Part shown: in pieces, positions 51,805-61,600 of the stretch | How the letters are laid out: each line of letters begins with the position of its first letter | Numbering within the stretch: the stretch's first letter is position 1 | DNA from: Arcanobacterium phocae | Lineage (GTDB): Bacteria > Actinomycetota > Actinomycetes > Actinomycetales > Actinomycetaceae | Reading direction: 5' to 3' | Assembly: GCF_900105865.1 (NCBI RefSeq) | Contig: NZ_LT629804.1 | Coordinates: forward strand, 1,674,001 to 1,738,000 | Length of the DNA stretch: 64,000 bases | Translations under genes and position numbers: made by a program | The notes under the pieces: generated by a model | The model's input: only the letters and a program-made list of their open reading frames with translations | Told to the model about the DNA's origin: nothing | Databases searched by the model: none

Positions 51805-53057
51805 GAAATACTACTATTCCTTGAATGTGATGGAGCTACAGGAGCAAAAAGACAGGCAATCGCCGTCGTCATCGGGATAGCCAAAACCAAACCGACTGAG
51901 GCAACTAGGGTACGCACAATTTCTTCCGCTACTTGGCCAATCATCAAGAAGTCTACAAACCCACGATCAACTAGCGCAGCACTCATAAGTAGTGGAAGCG
52001 CGGAACCAACATAGGCGAAAGCAAGCGTATACACTGTTGAGGCGATATGGTCTCGTCCGATCACCATAGCTTGTCCAAAGATTCTCCGGCGCATAGCTGT
52101 CGGGTTTGCAGCGTGTAGCTCCCAAACCGTGGACACCTGAGTAATAGTCACGTCGTTTAACGCGCCTAAGCCCGCCAGAATCATTCCGCACAAGAGGATC
52201 TGGTTCATGCGCAACGTTCCTAACTGGCTGAAGATTGCGATCGAATCTTCACTTGAGACACCAGTAAGATTAGCGCTACCAATTGCTAACCATGCAACAA
52301 GCCCAGTAATAATCAGCCCGCCAAGAGTACCCAACACGGCAGTGGTAGTTCGGATTGAGATACCGTGTGCCAGATAGATAGAGGTAAACATCATGGCCGC
52401 TGCACCAATCAGTACGACTAGTAGCGGCGATTCGCCAGACATTAGAGCTGGCAACATAAAGAACCCGACGACTGCTAAGGAAACACCCAATCCTGCTAAC
52501 GCAGCAGCACCTTTGAGTCGAGCAACTAAAACAACAACTCCAACATATAGCGCAATCAGAACCCATAACGGAACTGAACGCACGAAATCAACGAAAATAT
52601 ATGGAGCGTCAGTACCTACAAGATCAGGAGAAAAAATTGCCTTAACGCGATCTCCTACATCAAGGCCATTTTTAACGTACTCGTATGGAACATGGATACC
52701 AACTTCAGTTCCATCAACAAGCATTTTCACTGGAGTTTGCATGCTCGCATCGGTTTCTCCGATGGCACTAATTTCTCCAATTGCTTGTTGCGAACCAACA
52801 TTAAATTCTGGACGCGATCCTACTGGTGTTTGTCCAGACGGCCACATGACGATTAGTCCGATAATGGTTAGCAGAGCTAACGGGACGACGACGCATGCCA
52901 ATGCGACGCTAACTCGGCGCCGATCTGCTGGTGACAGTGCCAATGGCGCCGAGTGGGAATGGGTGTGGGAGTGACTGGCGGGGATATTCTCCCCGCCAGT
53001 CGGTGCAACTTTGTTAGCAGCCAATGAGTTTACCTGCCAGGTAGGCTTCAACTTCAT
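51801..53057 (-). CDS. YibE/F family membrane protein
   Basis: 418-aa multi-pass protein. A soluble His/Ser-rich N-terminus (SHSHTHSHS, possibly metal-binding) is followed by one helix (~47-69), a loop of ~110 residues outside (beta-rich), and then about seven helices. Matches the YibE/F family found in Firmicutes and Actinobacteria; function unknown. Start is uncertain: the ATG at 53057 lies inside the glyS 3' end (44-bp overlap), and a TTG at 53024 has GGCAGG upstream. Overlaps dusB by 4 bp. Confidence 0.82.
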   Translation of the reverse strand: MKLKPTWQVNSLAANKVAPTGGENIPASHSHTHSHSAPLALSPADRRRVSVALACVVVPLALLTIIGLIVMWPSGQTPVGSRPEFNVGSQQAIGEISAIGETDASMQTPVKMLVDGTEVGIHVPYEYVKNGLDVGDRVKAIFSPDLVGTDAPYIFVDFVRSVPLWVLIALYVGVVVLVARLKGAAALAGLGVSLAVVGFFMLPALMSGESPLLVVLIGAAAMMFTSIYLAHGISIRTTTAVLGTLGGLIITGLVAWLAIGSANLTGVSSEDSIAIFSQLGTLRMNQILLCGMILAGLGALNDVTITQVSTVWELHAANPTAMRRRIFGQAMVIGRDHIASTVYTLAFAYVGSALPLLMSAALVDRGFVDFLMIGQVAEEIVRTLVASVGLVLAIPMTTAIACLFAPVAPSHSRNSSIS

Positions 53058-54408
53058 CAATTGGAATGCGGATTTGTTCCATCGTGTCACGATCCCGAAT
53101 CGTAACAGCCTGATCCTCTAGTGAATCAAAATCGACGGTGATACAGAATGGCGTACCGATTTCATCTTGACGACGGTAACGGCGACCAACTGCTCCAGCA
53201 TCATCAAAATCAACATTCCAGTGCTTACGCAGGCTAGCCGCAAGCTCTCGTGCCATTGGTGATAGATCAGCGGAACGCGACAATGGCAAAACAGCAACCT
53301 TGACTGGCGCCAACCGTGGATCGAGTTTCAGAACGATACGCTTGTCTACTCCACCCTTGGTGTTTGGAGCTTCATCTTCAGTATAAGCTTCGGTCAAGAA
53401 TGCCATCAATGAACGGGTCAATCCCGCTGAAGGTTCAACAACGTATGGCGTGTAGCGCTCACCCGAAGCTTGATCGAAGTATTCAAGCTTCTTACCAGAG
53501 GCCTCGCTGTGCGAAGAAAGATCAAAATCAGTACGATTCGCGATACCCTCAAGTTCGCCCCAGTCTGAGCCTTGGAATCCGAATCGGTATTCGATGTCAA
53601 CGGTACGCTTGGAGTAATGGGAGAGCTTTTCCTTTGGATGCTCGTACAGGCGCAGGTTTTCACGAGAAATACCCAGATCCTCATACCAAGCTAAGCGGGC
53701 ATCGATCCATGATTGATGCCATTCCTCATCTTCACCTGGTTTGACGAAGAATTCAATTTCCATCTGCTCAAATTCGCGGGTACGGAAGATAAAGTTACCC
53801 GGAGTGATTTCGTTACGGAATGACTTACCTACTTGACCAATACCAAATGGCGGCTTCTTACGAGAAGCGGTAACAACATTCAAGAAGTTAACAAAGATAC
53901 CCTGTGCTGTTTCTGGACGTAGGTAGTGTAGACCTTCTTCGTTATCCACCGGACCCAAGAATGTTTTAAGCAGTCCTGAGAACGGTTTGGATTCAGTCCA
54001 TTCACCACGAGTGCCGCAGTTCGGGCACGCAATATCTGACATCGATACGTCTGATTCAGCTATGCCTTTCTTTTCTGCGTACTGTTCGATCAGATCATCT
54101 TCTCGAAGACGCTTATGGCAATGCTGGCACTCGATAAGCGGATCTGAGAATGTAGCGACGTGACCAGAGGCTACCCACACCTCACGTGGCAGAATGATAG
54201 AAGAGTCCAAACCCACCATATCTTCGCGCCCGGTAACGTTAGTTTTCCACCATTGACGCTTGATATTTTCTTTCAGCTCGACACCTAGCGGGCCGTAATC
54301 CCACGCCGAACGTGTGCCACCGTAAATATCGCCGGATGGGAACACGAATCCACGACGTTTCGCTAGGGAAATAACATTATCGAGTCGCGATGGGGCCTTC
54401 TTGGCCAT
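53014..54408 (-). CDS. glyS: Glycyl-tRNA synthetase (single-chain, dimeric type)
   Basis: 464-aa class II synthetase of the eukaryote/archaea-like type common in Gram-positives and actinobacteria. Class II motifs: [11 protein letters not shown] and [10 protein letters not shown] (N-terminal), [25 protein letters not shown] (motif 2; here as FRNEITPGN and [10 protein letters not shown]), [12 protein letters not shown] (motif 3), then the anticodon-binding domain ([10 protein letters not shown]). Two CxxC-like pairs (CQHCH and CPNCG) suggest a zinc site. The ATG at 54408 follows AAAGGAG. First gene of the glyS-YibE/F-dusB unit, divergent from the zinc operon. Confidence 0.95.
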   Translation of the reverse strand: MAKKAPSRLDNVISLAKRRGFVFPSGDIYGGTRSAWDYGPLGVELKENIKRQWWKTNVTGREDMVGLDSSIILPREVWVASGHVATFSDPLIECQHCHKRLREDDLIEQYAEKKGIAESDVSMSDIACPNCGTRGEWTESKPFSGLLKTFLGPVDNEEGLHYLRPETAQGIFVNFLNVVTASRKKPPFGIGQVGKSFRNEITPGNFIFRTREFEQMEIEFFVKPGEDEEWHQSWIDARLAWYEDLGISRENLRLYEHPKEKLSHYSKRTVDIEYRFGFQGSDWGELEGIANRTDFDLSSHSEASGKKLEYFDQASGERYTPYVVEPSAGLTRSLMAFLTEAYTEDEAPNTKGGVDKRIVLKLDPRLAPVKVAVLPLSRSADLSPMARELAASLRKHWNVDFDDAGAVGRRYRRQDEIGTPFCITVDFDSLEDQAVTIRDRDTMEQIRIPIDEVEAYLAGKLIGC

Positions 54409-54429
54409 GCGGCTACTCCTTTCAGACGT

Positions 54430-54448
54430 CTGCATCTGGATGATGCAG
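54430..54448 (-). promoter_or_regulatory. Leader hairpin of glyS
   Basis: CTGCATC and GATGCAG (7 bp) with a 5-base loop, just upstream of the glyS ribosome binding site and next to the palindrome CAGACGTCTG. It might modulate translation; no T-box sequence is present. Confidence 0.4.
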
Positions 54449-54466
54449 TAATAAGTTTGTTTCTCT

Positions 54467-54472
54467 ATTCTA
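54467..54472 (-). promoter_or_regulatory. -10 element of glyS
   Basis: TAGAAT on the minus strand, giving a leader of about 50 nt. A second, larger inverted repeat (GTGGGA ... TCCCAC, 54474-54507) overlaps the region upstream of it. Confidence 0.4.
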
Positions 54473-54567
54473 CGTGGGACAGAGTACAAACTCTCGCTAT
54501 ATCCCACATAAAGGATGGTCACTCTAGTTAAAGCAGACACACTAAAAGCATTCAGGCAACCCTTACA

Positions 54568-54582
54568 TGACAATCATTCTCA
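54568..54582. promoter_or_regulatory. Fur/Zur-type operator upstream of znuA
   Basis: TGACAATCATTCTCA is a perfect TGA-N-AAT-N-ATT-N-TCA dyad (ATGA ... TCAT when extended), the form of Fur-family boxes, 26 bp before the znuA start. The regulator gene in the same operon (57292-57690) is the natural candidate. Confidence 0.75.
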
Positions 54583-54607
54583 TTTAGGGTTTGATGGAGA
54601 TATGACT

Positions 54608-55663
54608 ATGAAAAATAAACGACTATCGTACCTTAGTAAAATCACCGCAATTGTGAGCGCCTCTGCATTCGCGCTCGCTGGATGCTCAGACGCAACACCT
54701 GATAAGTCAGCTTCGGATGCCAAAGTATCTGTTACTACTAGCTTTTATCCGCTGACTTATCTTGTCAATGAAGTAGGACAAGACCACGTCGCCGTAACGG
54801 ATCTAACTCCACCTGGCGCCGATGCTCATGGCGTCGAATTATCGCCAAAAGAGATTTCGGATATGCAGAAATCCGATGTAGTTTTCTACCTAGCTAAACT
54901 CTCACCAGCAATTGATGATGCAGTAGCCGCAGCTAAAGTGAATGCTATTAATATCGGCGATTCGGTGGAGCTTCTCAAGAACGAAGAAACTGGCGGCGAG
55001 CATGAGCACGCTGATCATGACGAGCATGATGAACACGCACATCACGAGCACGACGCCGAACACGCCGAACACGCCGAACACGCCGACCATGACAGCGAAC
55101 ATGCTGACCACGACGACGAACACGCTCATCACGACCATGGTATCTACGACCCACATTTCTGGACTGACCCAGCACGTATGGCTCAAGCAGCTCATACCAT
55201 CGCCAAACAGCTGAGCGAGAAGGACCCTAAGCACGCCACAGACTATGAGAAGAATGCCGACAAAGTAACACAGCGCTTGTTAGATCTCGATAAGAAGTTT
55301 GAACAAGCTTTTGCCGGAACTTGTGAAACAAAGTCTTTTGTTGTCACCCATGCAGCTTTTGGATACCTGGCCCATGAATACGGATTAAAGCAGATCGGCG
55401 TTGCTGGAATTGATCCTGAGTTTGAGCCATCACCAGCACGCATTGTCGAAGTAAAGAAGCTTGTTGACGAAGAGCATATCAACACGATTTTCACTCCGAC
55501 TAATGGTGAAGCAAAAGTTGCGCAAACAGTCGCACAAGAAACCGGCGCACAATTTGCCGTCTTGAACGTGGCTGCAACAGCTGGTGACGAATCTGCCGAC
55601 TATATCGATATGATGGAACATAATCTGACTGCTCTTTCTGACTCAATGAGGTGCACCAAGTAA
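54608..55663 (+). CDS. znuA: Zinc-binding lipoprotein of the znu ABC transporter
   Basis: 351-aa solute-binding lipoprotein of cluster A-I, zinc specific. Signal 1-25 and lipobox LAGC with C26; PPGADAHGVE (first metal His), a His/Asp/Glu-rich loop at about 133-178 typical of ZnuA/AdcA, IYDPHFWTDP, VVTHAAFGYLAHEYGL (metal His) and a late Glu/Asp ligand region. The His-rich loop includes a 9-bp DNA repeat. Start ATG 54608 is 8 bases after GGAG; another ATG at 54602 is only 2 bases from it. Preceded by a Fur/Zur box, followed by znuC, znuB and zur. Confidence 0.93.
   Translation: MKNKRLSYLSKITAIVSASAFALAGCSDATPDKSASDAKVSVTTSFYPLTYLVNEVGQDHVAVTDLTPPGADAHGVELSPKEISDMQKSDVVFYLAKLSPAIDDAVAAAKVNAINIGDSVELLKNEETGGEHEHADHDEHDEHAHHEHDAEHAEHAEHADHDSEHADHDDEHAHHDHGIYDPHFWTDPARMAQAAHTIAKQLSEKDPKHATDYEKNADKVTQRLLDLDKKFEQAFAGTCETKSFVVTHAAFGYLAHEYGLKQIGVAGIDPEFEPSPARIVEVKKLVDEEHINTIFTPTNGEAKVAQTVAQETGAQFAVLNVAATAGDESADYIDMMEHNLTALSDSMRCTK
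55055..55081 (+). repeat. 9-bp tandem repeat in the ZnuA His-rich loop
   Basis: GCCGAACAC three times in a row, plus a partial fourth copy, encoding Ala-Glu-His repeats. Copy number could vary by slippage without frameshift. Confidence 0.75.
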
Positions 55664-55664
55664 A

Positions 55665-56387
55665 ATGACAACTTCCCCGGCCGTTAGCGTCCGTAATTTA
55701 CACGTGACTTTAGATGGAACGAAAATTCTTCACGGCATTGATATGGACATTGATGCTGGCTCTACGGTTGCGATACTAGGCGCTAACGGCTCGGGAAAGT
55801 CCACTCTTATACGCGCGCTTGTTGGAGTAATTCCGCACGAAGGGACTGTTTGCCTGTTCGGCCATGCGCTAGGAAGAAAGGCCCCCTGGCAACGGATTGG
55901 ATATGCTCCGCAACGCGTAAGCCAATCATCAAAGATCCCTGCTACCGCACTCGAAACGGTTATGTCAGGACTCATATATGGCTGGCATTTCAAACTACCA
56001 AAAGACAGCAAAACTCAAGCACTATCAGCTCTAGCTACAGTTGGTCTAGCAGCCCGAGCACATGAATCAGTTCAAACTTTTTCAGGCGGACAGCAACAGC
56101 GCGTTCTGATTGCACGAGCGCTTGTTCGCAATCCTGATCTACTCATATTAGACGAACCGTTCGCCGGAATTGATTCCCAATCGCGCGAACATATTATTGA
56201 AGCGCTGACCATACTACGGAACCAAGGAAAAACAATTGTGATGGTTCTCCACGATCTATACAGCCTCGACTCCATTATCGACCAAACCTATGTCGTTAAC
56301 AACGGCCGATTCGATCGCTCTTCTAAAGTTCCGATTCCCTCTGAAACCCCCTCTCCATCTATATGCTACGGAGAAATTCATGCTTGA
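55665..56387 (+). CDS. znuC: Zinc ABC transporter ATPase
   Basis: 240-aa ATP-binding subunit. Walker A GANGSGKST, Q-loop GYAPQRV, signature FSGGQQQRV, Walker B LLILDEPFAG, H-loop VLHDLY. The ATG follows the znuA stop by one base and there is no separate ribosome binding site, so translation is coupled. It overlaps the next gene by 8 bp. Mates with ZnuB to import the metal delivered by ZnuA. Confidence 0.94.
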   Translation: MTTSPAVSVRNLHVTLDGTKILHGIDMDIDAGSTVAILGANGSGKSTLIRALVGVIPHEGTVCLFGHALGRKAPWQRIGYAPQRVSQSSKIPATALETVMSGLIYGWHFKLPKDSKTQALSALATVGLAARAHESVQTFSGGQQQRVLIARALVRNPDLLILDEPFAGIDSQSREHIIEALTILRNQGKTIVMVLHDLYSLDSIIDQTYVVNNGRFDRSSKVPIPSETPSPSICYGEIHA

Positions 56388-57237
56388 GTTCTTAGCCTCC
56401 CCGCTGATGGTTCGTGCTTTGATAGTGGCGGTTCTTGTTGGGCTATCTGCCCCCGTCGTCGGAACATATCTGGTTCAGCGCCAACTAACTCTGCTGGGAG
56501 ACGGGATTGGTCATATTGCTCTCACTGGAGTCGCGATGGGATGGCTTGCCGCCAATGCCGCCAACGCTGCCAACCGTGATGCTTGGGCTGTTCCTGGCGC
56601 AATAGTTGCATCAGTTCTTGGAGCACTGTTGATCGAGTGGATGCGTAACCGCGGACGTTCCTCAGCAGATGTTGCCCTAGCTCTAGTTTTCTATGGTGGC
56701 ATTGCCGGTGGCGTTATTCTGATCGGGATTGCCGGTGGCACAACATCGACTCTCACGTCCTATTTGTTTGGCTCAATTTCTACAGTAACCGAGCTGGACG
56801 TAGCACTTACGGTACTTTTATGCATTGTCATTTTGGCAATCGGTTTGGGCCTAAAACCAGCTTTATTTGTATTATGCCACGACGAAGAGCACGCCCGTGC
56901 TTCCGGTCTTCCAACCGTTTTCTTATCTGCGGTTATTGCGGTAACCGCCGCCTTAACAGTGTCCGTTGCAATGCGAGTGGTAGGAGCCCTTTTAGTATCT
57001 GCACTCATGATTATCCCGGTAGCGATCTCGCAGATAGTCATGCGTTCATTTCGGTCAACAATGTATCTGGCCATGGGCATTGGAGTGATAGTCGCTATCA
57101 CCGGACTCATAACAACGTACTTTTACCCATGGTCCCCCGGTGCAACTATCGTTTTATACGCTGTCAGCCTCTACGTCCTTGTGGTTGCCTTCCGTCCAGC
57201 TATACTGGTTGTGTTAAGGTGGAAAACGGTACAGTAA
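56380..57237 (+). CDS. znuB: Zinc ABC transporter permease
   Basis: 285-aa ABC-3 family permease with about nine hydrophobic helices. GDGIGHIALTGVA is the permease-ATPase contact region, followed by SADVALALVFYGGIAGG. The ATG at 56380 has GGAG six bases before it; earlier in-frame codons lie inside znuC (8-bp overlap). The stop is followed 54 bp later by zur. Confidence 0.93.
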   Translation: MLEFLASPLMVRALIVAVLVGLSAPVVGTYLVQRQLTLLGDGIGHIALTGVAMGWLAANAANAANRDAWAVPGAIVASVLGALLIEWMRNRGRSSADVALALVFYGGIAGGVILIGIAGGTTSTLTSYLFGSISTVTELDVALTVLLCIVILAIGLGLKPALFVLCHDEEHARASGLPTVFLSAVIAVTAALTVSVAMRVVGALLVSALMIIPVAISQIVMRSFRSTMYLAMGIGVIVAITGLITTYFYPWSPGATIVLYAVSLYVLVVAFRPAILVVLRWKTVQ

Positions 57238-57291
57238 TTAGTCTTTTACACATAACTACAAAGCGTGTGCCTGGCAGTTAAAGGGGAAACA

Positions 57292-57690
57292 ATGCAACGC
57301 ATGACGAAACAACGTCAAGCTATTTGGGAACTTTTACGTAGCGAAAAGAATTTTCTGTCAGCACAAGAAGTCCATGATGCTTTAGAAAGGTCTGGTGAAG
57401 CCATCGGCTTAGCCACTGTATATCGTAATTTACAAGCGTTAGCGGCCAATGGTTCTGTCGATGTGTTGCGCTTAGAAAACTCTGAGACCCAACTATTCCG
57501 TTACTGTGCTGAATCAGTTCACCATCATCACATGGTATGTCGATCGTGCGGAAAAACAGTTGAGATTTCTGGAGCAGGAATTGAGAGCTGGGCTGAAGGT
57601 ATTGCTGCCGAACACGGTTTTACCCGTCTATCCCACTCATTCGAAATTTTCGGGTTGTGTGACCGGTGCTCTAGAAAAGAAAATAGCTAA
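57292..57690 (+). CDS. zur: Fur-family regulator, probable zinc uptake regulator
   Basis: 132-aa winged-helix repressor. DNA-binding part with LATVYRNLQALA recognition helix, then metal-binding domain HHHHMVCRSCG (C83, C86) and LCDRCSRK (C123, C126), the two CxxC pairs of the structural zinc. Zinc rather than iron sensing is inferred from its place in the znu operon. GGGGA precedes the ATG. Likely autoregulates through the palindrome at 54568. Confidence 0.9.
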   Translation: MQRMTKQRQAIWELLRSEKNFLSAQEVHDALERSGEAIGLATVYRNLQALAANGSVDVLRLENSETQLFRYCAESVHHHHMVCRSCGKTVEISGAGIESWAEGIAAEHGFTRLSHSFEIFGLCDRCSRKENS

Positions 57691-58320
57691 ATGACGAATC
57701 TTATCGCTGACATTTCTTATTTCCTCTCACACGGGCCACTCCTCATCGTATTTTCATTTCTGTGTGTTGTTATTTTCTTCCGAGCTCAAGGAACATACTG
57801 GTTAGGTCGTTACATCGCGCATATAGTCTATGACCGTATCGTGGGTCACGAACACAAAACGATGCTAACTAAACGTTTCGAAGCCTGGTTAACGTCAGAA
57901 CGCATTGTCCGCGGAATCGATACTGTCCAACGACGCGGATGGCCTGTTGTCACAGTTTCTTTTCTAACCGTAGGCTTTCAAACAATCGCTAATATGTCAG
58001 CTGGTATTTTGCGAATGCCGTGGATGTTATACACCGCAGCTATGATACCTGGCGGGGCTGCATGGGCTGCTATTTATGCAACAATTGGCTGGACAGTATG
58101 GAAAGCAGCCATGGCATCAGCAGCAGGGTCACCATGGGGAGTCATCGTCGTCGTTGCTATTCTGGGCATCTACGGCATCTTCATTATCCGACGCAAACGT
58201 GCAGGTGATGACATGATTGACGCGACAGCCGCTGACAACGATAGCACCCCCAGTTCTCTAGGCAACTTGGCTGATGCTCTTGCCGAAGATCAGCTCGAAC
58301 CATCCAAACTAACGGAGTAA
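57691..58320 (+). CDS. DedA-family membrane protein
   Basis: 209-aa multi-pass protein with a VTT/DedA-like layout: hydrophobic segments at ~5-30, 85-115 and 125-165, the central FRAQGTYWLGRY and FLTVGFQTIANMSAG typical of DedA homologues (which help flip undecaprenyl-phosphate or lipids). The C-terminal ~45 residues are acidic and disordered. Starts immediately after the zur stop, so it is coupled to the zinc operon. Role in zinc biology is not known. Confidence 0.8.
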   Translation: MTNLIADISYFLSHGPLLIVFSFLCVVIFFRAQGTYWLGRYIAHIVYDRIVGHEHKTMLTKRFEAWLTSERIVRGIDTVQRRGWPVVTVSFLTVGFQTIANMSAGILRMPWMLYTAAMIPGGAAWAAIYATIGWTVWKAAMASAAGSPWGVIVVVAILGIYGIFIIRRKRAGDDMIDATAADNDSTPSSLGNLADALAEDQLEPSKLTE

Positions 58321-58322
58321 AA

Positions 58323-58550
58323 ATGACTGAAGAATTCACCGTCCGGCTCCCCATTCAGCTGGGCCAATTTGTTAAGCTTTCAGGTTTAACCGAAACCGGC
58401 GGACAAGCCCGCGAAGTTATTCAAGAAGGTTTCGTCCGGGTAAATGGAGCTGTTAATACCCATCGTGCAGCAAAATTAAACGATGGTGACCTTGTCGAAG
58501 TATCGTTTCCAGGTGGGCCTCGACTGCGTGCGATAGTTCGCGGAGCCTAA
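58323..58550 (+). CDS. S4-domain RNA-binding protein
   Basis: 75-aa protein formed almost wholly by an S4 domain: LIQLGQFVKLSGL-like start (LPIQLGQFVKLSG), REVIQEGFVRVNGAVNTHR and DLVEVSF. Related to YbcJ/RlbA-type small RNA-binding proteins. ACGGAG precedes the ATG, two bases after the DedA stop, so it belongs to the same transcript, which ends at the 58565-58606 hairpin. Confidence 0.85.
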   Translation: MTEEFTVRLPIQLGQFVKLSGLTETGGQAREVIQEGFVRVNGAVNTHRAAKLNDGDLVEVSFPGGPRLRAIVRGA

Positions 58551-58564
58551 AAATAGTGGCATTT

Positions 58565-58606
58565 AAGCGGAGTCGATTTTCTCATCGAATCAACTCCGCT
58601 TCTGTT
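58565..58606. terminator. Bidirectional terminator between S4 gene and dnaE
   Basis: AAGCGGAGT and ACTCCGCTT with a loop that contains a second short pairing (CGATT/AATCA), then TCTGTTTT on the plus strand. Confidence 0.8.
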
Positions 58607-61600
58607 TTATTCAGTTACTAATGCGTTCTTACCCAGCAACACTCGCAGGTTAGAAAGCAACGCAGGATTAGCATTTACCTTGAAACTATCATGTAGCTGG
58701 ACAACAGTGGTTTTACCTAGCTGGCGCACATGAACTCGAATCGGGGCCTTGCCTGGATACTGTTTGAGAAGATCAGCTAATTTACTCATTAACTCCTGAG
58801 TAAGCATGCGCTCTGGTATTTGAATGTCTAGTGGAGTATCCTCAGCTATCCCAGCAAGCTGTGGAACTTTCATATCCATTGCATTCAGCTGAATGCCGCT
58901 GTCGCGAACAGACATACGTGCTTTAACCGTAACAACAGTGTCCGGCATCAGGAATTGTGATACTGACGAATACGTTGCCGGGAAGAAGTTCACCTCGATA
59001 GATCCGGTGAAATCTTCGATGGTTGCGGTAGCCCACGTCTTACCATTCTTTTGTGAGATACGAGTCTGCACTGACGTGATTAGACCAGCAACAGTCACTG
59101 TCTGTCCATCGACCGGATTTTCCTCATTCTGGATTCCCAAAATAGTATGATCAGCGACCCGATCAAGGAATGCTTCTAAACCGGAAAGCGGGTGATCAGA
59201 AACGTAAAGACCAAGCATGTCCCGCTCGATATTGAGTTTTTCTTTCTTATCCCATTCAGGCAGATCCGGAATCTCTACGCTAAATGATTGTGCGATTGGG
59301 TTATCTTCGCCCAGACCGCCAAACAGATCAAACTGTCCGCCAGCTTCGTTCCGTTTCACTGGTAGCACTGCCTCGATAGCTTCTTCATGAATTGCCACCA
59401 AAGCTCTGCGGGAGTAGCCCAGCGAGTCGAAAGCTCCTGCTTTAATCAAACATTCAATAGCACGCTTGTTGAGCACAGCAGCCGGAACTTTATCAAGGAA
59501 ATCCTGGAATGACGTGTACTCTCCCTTCTCTTGGCGTGCAGAAATAATTCCTTCGACGACGAGTTTTCCAACGTTGCGCACTGAACTAAGCCCCACTCGG
59601 ACTTCGTTGCCGACTGCAGAATACACGTCCATCGATTTATTGACATCTGGCACATTCACCCGAATCCCCATGCGCCGAGTATCTGCCAGATAGGTTGCAA
59701 CCTTTGTTTTATTGTTCTGGTTAGATGTCAGCAACGACGCCATGTACTCACTGGGATAATGAGCCTTAAGATACGCAGTTTGATAGGTAACTAAAGCGTA
59801 TGCTTCAGAATGCGATTTATTGAAGGCATACTGCGCGAATGGCACCAAAATATCCCACAAGGTGTTGATCGCGTTGTCGGAGTACCCATTATCACGCATA
59901 CCCTGAGCAAAACTCTTAAACTGCTTTTGCAGCACATCGGCTTTCTTCTTACCCATTGCCTTACGCAAAAGATCTGCCTGGCCTAGCGTAAAGCCAGCAA
60001 GTTTCTGAGCAATACGCATAACCTGTTCTTGGAACACAATCAGACCATGTGTCTTACCCAAAATGTCCTCAAGTGCTTCAGCAAGCTCCGGATGAATCGG
60101 CGTCTTTTCTTGTAGTCCGTTCTTACGCAACGCATAGTTTGTGTGCGAATTAGCACCCATTGGACCTGGACGATATAGTGCCGAAACAGCCGAAATATCG
60201 GCGAAGGTGTCTGGCTTCATCTGTTTGAGCAATTGCCTCATGCCCGGAGAATCCAACTGGAAGATGCCTAATGTTTCGGCGCGCGCAAGGAGATCATAGG
60301 TTTCTTTATCATCGAGTGGAATAGCATCAATATCCGGAGCTTCCTTACCGTTGTTGCGGATATTGGTGAGCGCTCCTTCGATCACGGTCAAGTTCGATAG
60401 CCCCAAGAAGTCCATCTTGACCAGTCCTAGTTCCTCACATTGTGGGTACTCGAATTGAGTAATGATCGCACCGTCTTGCAATCGCTTCATGATAGGAATA
60501 ACGTCCGTTAGCGCTATCGACGACATAATCACAGCACAGGCATGCACACCCGTTTGCCGCGTCATGCCTTCTAAGCCCAATGCAAAATCAAAGACTCGCT
60601 TGGCTTCCGCATTAGAATCCACGAATTCACGGAACTCTCCGGCTTCGTTATACCTAGCCGCCTGCGGATTATAAATATCCTTGACCGCAATCGACTTTCC
60701 TTGGACGTCCGGTGGCAGCGCCTTAGTAAGTTGGTCTCCCATCTGGAAGGGCATGCCTAAAACCCGCGCTGCGTCCTTCAACGCTTGCTTCGTTTTAATA
60801 GTGCCGTACGTGACCACCTGGGCGACTTTGTCCGCACCATATTTTTCTTCCACGTACCGGATGACTTCATCACGACGACGATCGTCGAAGTCGACGTCGA
60901 TATCCGGAAGAGAAACACGTTCCGGGTTCAAGAATCGTTCGAAGAGAAGATCGTGTTTGATCGGATCAAGCTGCGTAATTTCCAACGCGTAAGCGACCAT
61001 CGAGCCAGCTCCAGAGCCTCGGCCCGGTCCAACTCGAATGCCGTGTTCTTTAGCCCACTTGATGTAGTCGGAAACAACCAGGAAGTATCCCGGAAATCCC
61101 ATCGAAGTGATGACGCCAACCTCGTAATCAGCTCGCTCCCGCACGTGTGCAGGAACTGATCCGTTGTAACGCTTTAATAGGCCAGCTTCAACTTGGTTAA
61201 TAAACCACGACGTCTCATCCTCGCCTGCCGGGACGGGGAAAGCAGGCATATAGCTAATGCCATCGGCAGTAGTCTGGAAAGATACATTACAACGCTCAGC
61301 AACAAGCAAAGTATTTTCAACAGCTTCGGGCAAGTCCTCGAACTGACGCCACATTTCTTCGGAAGACTTAATGTAATAGCCGTCGCCATCAAATTTGAAG
61401 CGATCAGGATCCATCAAGGTTGAGCCAGAATTAATACAGAGCATCGCGTCCTGAATGTCTCGATCTTCGCGCTTAACATAATGCGAATCATTCGTTGCGA
61501 TAAGTGGAGCGCCAATCATCCGAGCAATCTTTAACAGATCGTTTTGCACCCGACGTTCGATTTCCAAGCCGTGATCCATGACTTCGACAAAGAAATGGTC

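Noticed and set aside
54409..54510. T-box riboswitch for glyS
   Set aside because: The conserved T-box sequence and specifier-loop features are missing.
54902..55234. Long minus-strand frame opposite znuA
   Set aside because: It is the reverse complement of the His-rich repeat region; its Val/Met-rich product is an artefact of GAC/CAC-rich codons and it has no ribosome binding site.
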